64,000 nt of DNA from Bemisia tabaci (Eukaryota; Arthropoda; Insecta; Hemiptera; Aleyrodidae). The first letter of the stretch is position 1; every line of letters begins with the position of its first letter. The notes beneath the pieces were generated by a model that worked only from the letters and a program-made list of their open reading frames with translations, was not told the DNA's origin and made no database searches. The stretch spans positions 53,294,157-53,358,156 of the forward strand of contig NC_092797.1 in NCBI RefSeq assembly GCF_918797505.1, written 5' to 3'. The position numbers were made by a program, and so were the translations under genes. Shown here one piece after another: positions 42,406 through 52,121 of this stretch.

Positions 42406-42643
42406 AGCATACAGCTGAGCATTGAGAGTTCACACCTTGCGCCATCGCGCCTTCAATTTTGAAGACGCAACACGGACATCCATCAAGCACGAATAGTTGT
42501 ATCTCTGCGCCGTCATCGACGCGCGTGTGTTAATGACGGCGCAAAGATACAACTATTCGTACTTGATGGATGTCCGTGTTGTGTCTGCAAAATTGAAGGC
42601 GCGATGACGTGAACCGCAAACTCTCAATGCTCAGCTGTATGCT
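42406..42643. repeat. 238-bp palindrome at centre of large palindrome
   Basis: Nearly identical to 41460-41697. Its own symmetry axis (about 42525) nearly coincides with the axis of the large palindrome. Confidence 0.92.
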
Positions 42644-42928
42644 GATCGGGCATCTTGGGGTTACGTAGAAAACTAATACATGGTTCTAAATGAAGTTTTC
42701 TCTAGTTTTCATTCCGACTGCATCCAAAAATCAGTACAATTTTATACAATAATCCCATAGTGATTTTCTTATAAAAAATGAAATCGTTTGAGTCAATTTT
42801 GCAACCTTGGAATGGAGTTATGCTTTTTCAAGGTCTGAAAAACTAAGAATTTGAACTGAAATAAGCCCTTTGCTTTCTTCATTTAGAACCATGTATTAGT
42901 TTTCTACGTAACCGCAAGATGCCCGATC

Positions 42929-43028
42929 AGCATACAGCTGAGCGTTGAGAGTTTGTGGTTCACGTCATCGCGCCTTCAATTTTGCGCGATTGCCCAAGGT
43001 GTGAACTCTCAATGCTCAGCTGTATGCT
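42929..43028. repeat. Palindrome unit with central deletion (mirror)
   Basis: Reverse complement of 42002-42101, with the same missing centre. Confidence 0.9.
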
Positions 43029-43325
43029 ACCCGTGAGACTCGGCCGAATCGGGCATCTTGGGGGTTTAGGAGAAAACTAATACATGGTTCTAAATGAACT
43101 TTTCTCTGGTTTTGATTTTGACCACATCCAGAAATCAGTACAATTTTGGACACAAATTGCATAGTGATTTTCGTATAAAAAATTAAATCGTTTGAGTCAA
43201 TTTTTCTACTATGCAATTTTTGTATAAAATTGTACCGATTTTTGAATGCAGTCGGAATGAAAACTAGAGAAAACTTCATTTAGAACCAAGTATTAGTTTT
43301 CTACCTTACCCCAAGATGCCCGATC

Positions 43326-43563
43326 AGCATACAGCTGAGCATTGAGAGTTTGCGGTTCACGTCAACGCGCCTTCAATTTTGCAGACGCAACACGGACATC
43401 CATCAAGTACGAATATTTGTATCTTCGCGCCGTCATTAACACACGCGCGTCGATGACGGCGCAGAGATACAACTATTCGTGCTTGGTGGATGTCCGTGTT
43501 GCGTCTTCAAAATTGAAGGCGCGATGGCGCCAGGAGTGAACTCTCAATGCTCAGGTGTATGCT
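43326..43563. repeat. 238-bp palindrome, right-arm copy
   Basis: Matches 41460-41697 in reverse. The adjoining TACCCGTGAGACTCG shows the empty M15 target. Confidence 0.92.
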
Positions 43564-43929
43564 ACCCGTGAGACTCGACCGAATCGGGCATCTTGTGGAT
43601 TAAGTAGAATATAGAATAAATCAGTATAATTTTTGACACAAATTGCATAGTGATTTTCTTGTAAAAAATAAAATTTTTTGAGTCGATTTGCAACCTTGGC
43701 TAGGAGTTATGCTTCTTTGTCTAAAAAACCAAGAATTTTAACTGAAATAAGCCATTTGCGTTCTATTGACGCATGTCCTATTGCCTGCATGGCTGAAACA
43801 ATGACCCACGTCATGATCGTGTTTCGTAGTCTCAATATTTCTGTTTTAACGATCATGATCAGTGCTGTTCCGTAACAATCCAAAAAACCAGTGCAGTTCT
43901 ACGACATTCCAATGGGTAACGCTTCAGCA

Positions 43930-44060
43930 TTTATAGTAAGAGTTAGTTACTCACATTGACAGGCTCATATTGACAGTGAATTCATAGTTAATCTTGAATG
44001 TCCTGAGTGGTGCTTACCTGTAACACAAAAAAAAAGTCTAAAGTAAAGTAAAGTAAGAGA
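43930..44060 (+). repeat. Repeat matching the flanks of 26450-26995
   Basis: AGTTACTCAC, GACAG, GTGAATTC and TGAGTGGTGCTTACCTG(T)AACA correspond to the sequence on both sides of the 546-bp element, here uninterrupted. Divergence blurs the exact insertion point. Confidence 0.55.
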
Positions 44061-44195
44061 GTGGTAAAAGGAGATTAATAGGCATTCCTAGCATGAAATT
44101 TCTCCAATATCTCCTCAGATTTCACAAGAATTTATCATTCAGAAAAATTAGGGGAAAAATTACCTATGTAAATTCTTGTAAAAAATTTAAGTATT

Positions 44196-44449
44196 TTGCC
44201 GTGGTAAGAAAAAACGCCGTATGAACCTTCGTCAGTTGTCAAATTTTCTGTGATAAAACTCGAATTTCTAAGCGAATTTATGAATTTTTTCCTTCCGATT
44301 TTTCAGATAATTTTTTTTCGCAATATTACCTAAGGTTAGTGCAAAATTTCATGGAAAGGCAGTCATAACTTTCCCAAAAATAATTATTTCACCGGGGAAA
44401 ATTTGGCAACTCTCGAGTGTTCATGCGGCGTTTTTCCTCAGCACGGCAG
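44196..44449 (-). mobile_element. M2 MITE, TSD TATT
   Basis: TTGCCGTGGTAAGAAAAAAC to CCTCAGCACGGCAG, flanked by TATT (44192-44195, 44450-44453). CCTTCGTCAG-type end at the left. Confidence 0.92.
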
Positions 44450-44453
44450 TATT

Positions 44454-45423
44454 CGAGTCAATTGTGCAACTGTTGAATGCTTCCACGTTCCTTCATCCGT
44501 GAAAAGACGAATCTTAGCAGCACATCATGGCGCTTACCAGATTTTGAATTTCCGCTTTCCAGATATTGGGGCGCTTTCCGGAAACCTCCGGTACGTGACC
44601 CATCGTCATCTCAAGTTCGTTAAAGTTGAAATTCGGCAGCCTCGCGCCCGAGTGACGGAGCAGGAGCGTCTTTCAAACTTTGTTTTTCATTAGCATTTCT
44701 TCTCCTAATTTTCTCTTTCGTCGACTGCTTTCAATTTACTTTGTCGAGTCAAAGAACGGGGATGAATCGTCCTCAGGAACCTAACGAAATTATTTATCAG
44801 AGACCACGCCTTGAAAAACAAAGGCGGGAGTTTGTGCCGTTGACAGCTGCACAAGCATAACGAAGGCTCGGCCCCCTGGACGCTTTGCAGCCCGACACCG
44901 TCAATTTCACCGATTAAGATACGTGAAGTTCACGTTGGAGCTAAGGATCCACATTCTAAAATAAAACCTGCGTTTTTCACCTTTTAGGCATAGTGTAAAC
45001 GATCCTTGCTCAACCTCATTCTCTGATTTTTCCCTGTTTTCAGGAGCGCATTCCGTGATGAAAAACCGAAGTTTCTACCCACTTCCCCTGCATTTTTGAG
45101 AAAAACTATTTTACTCTGCAGAGACCCAGATACGAACCTCGATGGTTTTTCCAGCCGCTTCCTTGGCGTACACTAGAATTTTCAATTCTAAAAGCGATTT
45201 TGATGTTTACATAATCTGGTCAATAAAAGCTTCTCTATTGTGTTGACGATTTGAAGATTCAATAAGCCGAAAATGTCGGCTCAGGCGCAATAAGAAAAAG
45301 CTTTATATCATCTCCAAGCGGTAGAGGAAGAGAGGAGTAGATTCCCGGTTTCAAGAACTGACTCCCTGATTTTTCACAAAAATGTTTCATTTCATGACGA
45401 GTCCCGATTTTTCCCGATCCTAG
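44454..45423. other. No gene recognised
   Basis: About 970 bp. The right part (45355-45420) contains CCCTGATTTTT-type motifs related to M5. A 96-codon frame at 44403-44693 overlaps the M2 end. Confidence 0.4.
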
Positions 45424-45795
45424 ACATTATGCTTTAGGAGGAGCTATAGAAGCTTGCTCACTTGAATTTGTTTAATTTCCTTCTTTCCTTTAATTTTAGA
45501 TACTGACAAAAAATACTTTAATAAAAATTTTAAAAAGAATATTTTCGAAAAATATTTAGCAATATTCTTTAAAAAAATCCAAACGGCACGCGGCGATGGA
45601 ATCTAATGAAGTCTTCGGTACTTTATGCCTGTGCTCTTCTGTCATACTAAGAAAGAACACCGTATGAGCTTTCACATGTCTCGAAAGTTCTTCCGATAAA
45701 ATACTAATATCTTACGGAAACTTTTAGATATTTTTCTTCCAATTTTTACAAACCAATGTATTCGAAATTTGATTTGAAATGTGTGAACATTTTTA
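45424..45795 (+). repeat. Segmental duplication with 50341-50709
   Basis: About 370 bp shared: GACATTATGCTTT(A/C)GGAGG, GCTTGCTCACTTGAATTTG, AAAAAGAATATTTTCGAAAA, GATGGAATCTAATGAAG and the first 155 bp of an M2 element. The M2 insertion therefore predates the duplication. Confidence 0.88.
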
Positions 45796-45906
45796 AAGAA
45801 CACTATTCCTAGGTAACTGTCCTTGTTTTATTGGGGGGGGGGGGGGGGGGAATTGGTAACTCCTGAGAGCTCATGGCTCATGCGACGTTTTTCCATGGCG
45901 CGAGAG
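45639..45906. mobile_element. M2 MITE, diverged, TSD TCTT
   Basis: CTGTCATACTAAGAAAGAAC to TTTTCCATGGCGCGAGAG. Flanked by TCTT (45635-45638, 45907-45910). Includes an 18-G run at about 45833-45850. Confidence 0.82.
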
Positions 45907-45910
45907 TCTT

Positions 45911-46419
45911 CTGCCGTGCAAAGGAAGAACGCCGTATGAACATTCGAGAGTCGTCAAATTTCCTTAGATAGAATCTTAATTTTCGTGGAACGTTATGATT
46001 ATTTTTCCTTGAAACTTTCAGGCGCTTCATATAAATCGCGAATAAAATTATCTGAAAAATTGGATGGAAAATATTTCGACGGTGTAAGTCGGCAATCACA
46101 CAACTCGTTTGCGGTGTCTAAAAATCTCCGACTCTATATTATTTTTTTAAAGGAGAACAAATTGACATCTTTCGTTGAAGTTTTTGCAGAATTTTCTTCG
46201 GAGAGAGAAGAAAAATCACGGCAGTTTTAAAGAATTTCCGTTGAGTAGTTTTCCGTTTAAAAAATAAAGTATGATAGGAAATCTGCGACGTCGCAAACCG
46301 AGTTATATGATTCCCGACTTACACCGTCGATTTATAAGTTTACCAGGAAATTCGTGTTTTATCAAATGAAATTAGGCAACGCCTGAAGGCTCAGGCGGCG
46401 TTTTTCCTTAGCACGGCAG
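45911..46419 (+). mobile_element. M2 MITE with nested M3, TSD TCTT
   Basis: CTGCCGTGCAAAGGAAGAAC to CCTTAGCACGGCAG, flanked by TCTT (45907-45910, 46420-46423). It shares its left TCTT with the preceding copy. Removing the M3 insert gives about 252 bp, the usual length. Confidence 0.93.
46077..46329 (+). mobile_element. M3 MITE nested in M2, TSD ATTT
   Basis: CGACGGTGTAAGTCGGCAAT to ATTCCCGACTTACACCGTCG. Exact flanking ATTT (46073-46076, 46330-46333), part of the M2 consensus AAAATATT(C)...AAGTTTACCAGG. 253 bp. Confidence 0.95.
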
Positions 46420-46519
46420 TCTTGTTAAAATGCAAAAATCGTCGCTCATCTGACGTACGGGCGTACCTCTATTCCAAGTGAGCCTTGGAAAGCATAGATC
46501 TATACAGGAAACAGGGCTT

Positions 46520-46623
46520 AAGTGGAAATTGGGCGTATTTATGCTAAAACGAACTATGTGCATAGGGTTTGCGTGGAACATAGTTCCTTTTAGCATAAAT
46601 AATTCCAATTGAGATACGCCTTT
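46520..46623. mobile_element. M14 palindrome
   Basis: AAGTGGAAATTGGGCGTATT, TATGCTAAAACGAACTATG at the left. GAACATAGTTCCTTTTAGCA, TAAATAATTCCAATTG, ATACGCC at the right. Confidence 0.8.
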
Positions 46624-46639
46624 AGGTCAAAAGAGCGAC

Positions 46640-47215
46640 GAAACGTCAGCCGAGCGGCGAAAATTAGGTTAGGTCCGACGTCACAACCGAGCTTTCCGCG
46701 CCTAACGAGAGTCTGCCAGCCGGCACGCTGCGCTGCGAACGGGAGGCTTAATTTAAGCAACAGGTCCTCGCGAGGGAGGCAATAATTTCCCGAAACCGGG
46801 GGATTTGAGCTCGGCTCGGTATTTGCAGCCGCTGTTTGCGCGCCATTTTTGCGCAGTCATGTCCTTGTAATGGGGGCTTGTGCAAACACCGACAGCGCCC
46901 AAATCCGAGATATCCTTCCGCCAGGTGGAATCCGAGTGTGTTTGTTAGTCGGCGTAAGCCTTGCCGACTCTCGTAAGAATTCCAACTTTTCTGGATGGAA
47001 AAAACACGATTTTTTCGGTCCATGTGGCGACGGTGACCCAGAGCGAATATTGAAGACAAGCGCGGCGTACAAATACAAGCTCAACGGTAGCCAAATTTTA
47101 CCTTCGAGCCACGCCGCACCACACATCATGCCGAATAACCGGAGAGAGAGGCCAAAAATGAAGTTTTCGGAAAAAAGACAAGGTATATTCGAGCGGAAAT
47201 CACAGGTTTAACACA
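46640..47215. other. No gene recognised, partly GC-rich
   Basis: A 120-codon plus frame (46849-47211) and an antisense frame overlap with no recognisable domain. Confidence 0.35.
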
Positions 47216-47875
47216 GCGAATCGTCCGTTGAGCACCTAGTGCCTATCTTGGGAGAGTGCCATCTCTTTAGGGCCCAAATGGGCAGCCAAAAGGGAAGTTC
47301 ACTTTATCCAGAGTGTTACATTAATACAATTAGAGAACATTTTAGAGAGGAAATAAATTCGTGTTCGCGCAAAATCCTGCCTGAATAAATTGATTGTGTG
47401 CACATTTTAGTTTATTCTAAAGTACCTATATGGGAAGAGTACGACATGTCGATAGTTATGAGGTTGGATCATGGTCAGCCTTTAAGGCGCAAAAGGACAG
47501 CCAACCTGTGAATTTATTAAATTATCCAGATTGATTTATAATTACAACTGTTAAGACTCGCTGTTTGTTAAGTACGTATTTAACTCAGGTTTTGCATAAA
47601 TTTGCGGAAGAACGCTCATTTCTGTACATGCATGGTCATCTTTGTTTGATATTGGAATCTGAAGATTGACAGAGGCATTTTTCCAATGTTTCTTGGGGTA
47701 GAAAGTTGGTTGCCCTACTGCGGGTCGATTATTAAAAGTTCAAAGCAGCCTGATAAGAATTCGAATCGTGACCTATTGCATGGTTAGGGTAGGGCTATGT
47801 AGTGTGTATTGTCGTGCCGGGTCGACATAGTTTCAATAATCGGGCCGTTGGGCCCTAAGACTGCCTAAGAGTACT
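47216..47875. other. No feature recognised
   Basis: No repeats or genes noticed. Confidence 0.35.
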
Positions 47876-48112
47876 CCGTACTCTCTCCATATTTCGACAA
47901 GTCCGTACTCTTTCAATATTTCGACATGTCCGTACTCTCTCCATATTTCGACAAGTCCGTACTCTCTCCATATTTCGACATGTCCGTACTCTCTCCATAT
48001 TTCGACAAGTCCGTACTCTCTCCATATTTTGACAAGTCCGTACTCTCTCCATATTTCGACATGCCCGTACTCTCTCCATATTCGATATGTCCGTGCTCTC
48101 TCTATTCAGATA
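47876..48112 (+). repeat. 27-bp minisatellite, about 8.5 units
   Basis: Unit CCGTACTCTCTCCATATTTC plus GACAAGT, starting at 47876, 47903, 47930, 47957, 47984, 48011, 48038 and 48065, then decaying. 27 is a multiple of three, so frames stay open on both strands (SVLSPYFDK and MERVRTCRN periodic peptides). I regard these as a consequence of the repeat, not a protein. Confidence 0.96.
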
Positions 48113-48596
48113 CACTCTGACAGTAAAGCACAAAATTTTGAGACATAGTTTCCTTCGAGATCAGACTGATTGAATTCAAACGAGGCAACAATTACGATCA
48201 ATGAGTAGTTTAACACGGTGGAAAGGCGATAATTTGCGACGCCATCTTCCAGCAGCGCCGCCGAGTGAGGAGTGGAGCCGAAGTCGGCGAAGATTCCAGC
48301 CTGGGTTAATTCAATTTATAATTAACAGGAGTATGAATATTTATGCCCGGCAACATGATAAAGATGAGGGGGCACAATGAAGTCACTTGTGGAAACAAAG
48401 CGTCGCCACCGCCGCCTCCAGTCTTCAGACCGGCATCCTTATAAACAAACAATAACTGGTTCGCTGCCCCCTGCGCCCCCCCACAACGCCCCCCGCCCCC
48501 CTTCCGCCCCCCGGCTGGGTTCGCGACGATGGGGGAATGCGTTGCGGTATGCTGCTTGTCGGGGGCTCCAGTTCCACCCCACTCGCATCCACGTAC
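48113..48596. other. No gene recognised; GC-rich right part
   Basis: 48470-48530 is C-rich. No repeat partner. Confidence 0.4.
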
Positions 48597-48600
48597 TATG

Positions 48601-48855
48601 CTCCCGTGCTAAGGAAGAACGCCGTATGAGCCTTCAGGCGTTGCCAACTTTCCTTTGTTAAAAACCGAATTAACTGAGAAAATTGTGAATATTTTTTTCC
48701 AAAATTGTTCGGCAACTTTTGTACGCAAATTAATCTAAAATAGCTGAAAATTTAAAAAAAAAAGTGTGCATGATTGTCGTCAAAAACACATGTTTTATCA
48801 AGGGAAATTTTCCAACTCTCGGATGTTCATACGGCGTTCTTCTTTAGCACGGCAG
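48601..48855 (-). mobile_element. M2 MITE, first of a dimer
   Basis: CTCCCGTGCTAAGGAAGAAC to CTTTAGCACGGCAG, preceded by TATG (48597-48600). The matching TATG is found only after the second copy. Confidence 0.92.
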
Positions 48856-48856
48856 G

Positions 48857-49116
48857 CTGCCGTGTTGAGGAAAAACGTCGTACACACCTTCATGCGTTGC
48901 CAAATTTCCTTTGATAAATGATAAAACATGAAGTTCCTATTAAACTTAAGGGTTTTTTTCTTCTAATTTTTCAGATACTTTTGCTCGCAGTTTCGACTGA
49001 AGTTCCTGAAAATTTAAAGGAAAAATATTCATATATTTTCTTAAAAGTAAACGTATGATCGAAGGAAATTTGGCAACGCTCAAATGTTTTTACGGCGTTC
49101 TTCCTTATCACGGCTG
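48857..49116 (-). mobile_element. M2 MITE, second of a dimer
   Basis: CTGCCGTGTTGAGGAAAAAC to CCTTATCACGGCTG, followed by TATG (49117-49120). One G separates it from the first copy, so the pair lies between a single TSD pair. Confidence 0.92.
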
Positions 49117-49182
49117 TATGAGTCTGTTGCATTGCATGCGAGAGATACAGCCGAGTAAAGTACGATATATACACTACTTGAC

Positions 49183-49382
49183 ATTCGAGAATTGCCACAT
49201 TTTCTCTGAAAAAATGTTAATACTTGAGGAGAGTGATGGATATGTTCTCTTGAAATTTTCAGATAATTTAGATCTGATCGCAAGTAATCTTCTCTTGAAT
49301 TCGATTAAAAATGTTTACAATTTAACAGAGGGAATTGGGCAACGTCCGAAGGCTCATACGAGGTTCTTCCTTAGCACGGCAG
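49183..49382 (+). mobile_element. M2 MITE, left terminus missing
   Basis: Starts at the inner arm ACATTCGAGAATTGCCAC and ends CTTCCTTAGCACGGCAG. Confidence 0.82.
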
Positions 49383-49418
49383 TACAGGGTGTCCAAAACT
49401 GGGCTAGTAGACGAGGCT

Positions 49419-49611
49419 CATAGAAAAAACAGGTTTCGGGGTTTTCACTGAAATTGTACTGCTACCGCAATTTGTTGGATGATATGGGCATTTCTAATTA
49501 ATTGAGGTAGTACCGCAGAATTTGGGTTGGTGACCTACTCTATCGGGGTGATACCACAATTAATTGGATATGCTCATATCATCCAACAACCCCTACCTCT
49601 TTTTTTCCGTG
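49419..49611. mobile_element. CACGG-type palindrome, decayed
   Basis: ATTTGTTGGATGATATGGGC at the left pairs with GCTCATATCATCCAACAA at the right. Outer CATAGAAAAAACAGG pairs loosely with CCTCTTTTTTTCCGTG. Related to 29830-29995. Confidence 0.6.
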
Positions 49612-49624
49612 CATGAATTAAACC

Positions 49625-49880
49625 ATTCTGACACATATTTCCTACTTAACATTTCACGCAAAACAAGATTCGGGCAACAAAAACTGCTGAAATTATCTCA
49701 TAACTGAGATATTTAACTTAAATGAATGCTTGAATTTAAACCTCACGCTCATAGAAAGAAGAAAACGCAGCGCCAGTTAAATCGCGTAATAAACGTAGCC
49801 GTAACAGTCTCTGCGGCATGGAAAAATAACAACCTCAATCTTGGTGCATTGGTAAACTTATTCTGTGAAAATATCATAGC
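49625..49880 (+). mobile_element. Fragment of the 546-bp element
   Basis: TTCTGACACATATTTCCTAC, ATTTCACGCAAAACAAGATT, CAACAAAAACTGCTGAAATT and TTAAATCGCGTAATA follow the left arm of 26450-26995. Termini absent. Confidence 0.65.
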
Positions 49881-50340
49881 AATAATGTTGATTCGTTCTC
49901 TTCAAATAAAATTAAATGCGAGAGGAGATTTCGAAACACCGCGAACAAGATGTGCATTTTTGCACTTTCGCAGTCCCGCCGTCGCGATCGCGTATGCGAA
50001 CGCTAGAGTTCTCCCTCCCTCCGTTCTCGCGTTATTTCGCTGAGAGTATTTGGCCGTGGAGCTCGTTTGGAAATTGGGGTTTCAGCTTTCGTTGCATGTT
50101 CAAAATATTACAGGATCCAAGACCAGGATGCTTCAGTCCAAAATGGATGATTTGGAATTGGATGAGGCTGAGTAACATCCACCAGTCCCACCACTGAGCC
50201 GCCTTTCGGGGTGCGGTAATACCAATATTAGCCGGGGACTCGTCCCACTCCGCCGCTCAGACTAAAATTGCACATATCTTGATTACGGTGTAAACCAAAT
50301 GGATTAGTTCAGGCACTGAAGTCTAAAACCACGTATCTTG
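49881..50340. other. No feature recognised
   Basis: A 105-codon frame crosses this segment without a motif. Confidence 0.35.
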
Positions 50341-50709
50341 ACATTATGCTTTCGGAGGAGCTAAAAAAGCTTGCTCACTTGAATTTGTTTAATTTTCTTT
50401 TTTGTCTTTAATTCTGGACGCTGCCAAAAAATACTTTTATAAAAATTTTAAAAAGAATATTTTCGAAAAAATATTCAAAAAATATTCTTAAAAAAATCCT
50501 AACGGCGCGCGGGGATGGAATCTAATGAAGTTTTCAGTACTTAATGCCAGTGCTCTTCTGCCATACTAAGGGGAACACCGCATGAGCTTTCACATGTTTT
50601 GGAAGTTCTTCCGATAAAATACGAATATCTTACGGAAACTTTTAGATATTTTTCTTCCAATTTTTCCCAAAAAAATGTATTCGCAATTTGATTTGAAATG
50701 TGTAAAAAT
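50341..50709 (+). repeat. Segmental duplication with 45424-45795
   Basis: Includes an M2 left part from 50558 (CTGCCATACTAAGGGGAACA). Homology ends at GTGTAAAAATTTT, where M13-like sequence takes over. Confidence 0.88.
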
Positions 50710-50714
50710 TTTGT

Positions 50715-50960
50715 TGTGAAAGTTGAGGCCATGACAGAGAAAATCCCCGCTGTCATGGTCATCCACTTCTATATCCATGCAAACTCCTCATGCAGAGATA
50801 GGAAGCGAATACATTGGCAGAAGCTCGTCACTATGAGTGAGAACTCATGGCAAAGCTTACGATGGCTAGCTTGCCTAGTCAAAAGCATGGCTAGCTTTCT
50901 TGAGCTTAAGAGTTTGCTTTAGAAAAACCCAGTGCCACCATTGCGCTCTTCGCAAACTGT
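50715..50960 (+). mobile_element. M13 palindrome, degraded
   Basis: AGTTGAGGCCATGACAG, TCCACTTCTATATCCATGCA, GATAGGAAGCGAATACATTG, CTTGAGCTTAAGAGTTTGC and CCAGTGCCACCATTGCG follow the order of M13 landmarks, but the palindrome is largely destroyed. Confidence 0.6.
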
Positions 50961-51085
50961 CACAAACAAAAAAATCAGACTGCAGAAGCTAGATTAGATT
51001 ACTAATCATTTTACATGATACGAAGGAGAAAAATTGCATTGGCAACTAACGAGAATAACTGGTAAGAAGTACTAGGATAGCATAT

Positions 51086-51339
51086 CGACGGTATAAGTCG
51101 GCAATCACATAACTCGTTTGCGGTGTCTGAAAATCTCCGCCTCTATGTTATTTTTTTAAAGGATAACAAACTGACATCACTCCTTGAAATTTTTGCAGAA
51201 TTTTCTTCGCACAGTGAGGAAAAATCAAGACAGTTTCAAAGAATTTCCGTTGGCTAGTTTTCCGGTTAAAAAATAAAGTATGACAGGAAGTCTTGCAACG
51301 TCGCAAACAGAGTTATGTGATTGCCGACTTACACCGTCG
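51086..51339 (+). mobile_element. M3 MITE
   Basis: CGACGGTATAAGTCGGCAAT to TTGCCGACTTACACCGTCG. Flanks ATAT / ATTT (3 of 4 match). 254 bp, with the TATGACAGGAAGTCTTGCAA block intact. Confidence 0.92.
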
Positions 51340-51940
51340 ATTTGTAATTCCCATACGGATCTTCACCTCGAATAAACATTAAAATGTTTCTCGGAGTAAC
51401 TTCTTTCTGAACACGCTCAAACGATAAATCTGGGAGAAAATTTGCAACAGTGCGGTGTGAGATTCCATATTTTTGCTTTTGAGCTATTGCCATCCCACGA
51501 GAAGCTAATAACATCTTGATTAATTTAGTTTCCCTGGGATGGGATCGAAAAGACACATACTACTGACACCCCATTAATAAATCATGTAGACCAATTTATT
51601 GTCTTGGCTCCGGCGAGGTTTTTCTCGAACTATTTTCTCCATTTATCTCACAACGCGCAGTGTTGCCAAAATTCTGTTCTTTCCTTATGAGTTTCCACGA
51701 TAGTACTTCAAAAATCTGACTCGGTATGCAACGTGTGACGCTGCGTTACCCTCGGAGAGTATACAATGTCACTATTAACTGCAAAATTTGAAGACAAGCA
51801 ATCGAATTCAATAGTTAGATGTCCAAGGGACCTTGCGTTGTTTTAAATGGCGAAGTGCACGTTAGTGCTTTGCTGTGTGGGAAAAGGAAAAAGACAAAAA
51901 CAGCTTCTTTACTCAGTATTGCTGTTTCCACTCCTAACAC
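51340..51940. other. No feature recognised
   Basis: No gene or repeat seen. Confidence 0.35.
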
Positions 51941-51948
51941 CGAGCGAA

Positions 51949-52113
51949 CAGTGTCGTGGTGTGCTTTGCGATGTATCGATTAATCTGTCATTTAAACCTA
52001 TGAAAAAGGGTCGATAAACAGGGTGTTCGCAGCGAACACCTTCATAATCGATTCTATACCATGGGTTGAAAAGGCAGATCAATCGGTACATCGCAAAGCA
52101 CATCACGCCACTG
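51949..52113 (+). mobile_element. M6 hAT-type MITE, near-exact TSD
   Basis: CAGTGTCGTGGTGTGCTTTG to CAAAGCACATCACGCCACTG. Flanks CGAGCGAA (51941-51948) and CGAGTGAA (52114-52121), 7 of 8 match. Confidence 0.93.
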
Positions 52114-52121
52114 CGAGTGAA

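Larger units (their letters stand above)
40183..43891. repeat. 3.7-kb palindrome (foldback element)
   Basis: Left edge CTGGTTTTTTGGATCATTAC and right edge GTAACAATCCAAAAAACCAG are complementary. Correspondence continues inward (AATATTGAGACTACGAAA, TGTTTCAGCCATGCAGGCAA, GATGCCCGATTCGGCCGAGT and so on) to a centre near 42515. The left arm is about 950 bp longer, nearly all due to two M15 insertions of 448 bp each including TSD. The interior carries five copies of a shorter palindrome. It could be a large foldback element, a hairpin-mediated duplication or an assembly product. Confidence 0.88.

Noticed and set aside
47876..48112. CRISPR-like array or repetitive protein
   Set aside because: Units are directly adjacent with no spacers. 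It is a plain 27-bp minisatellite.
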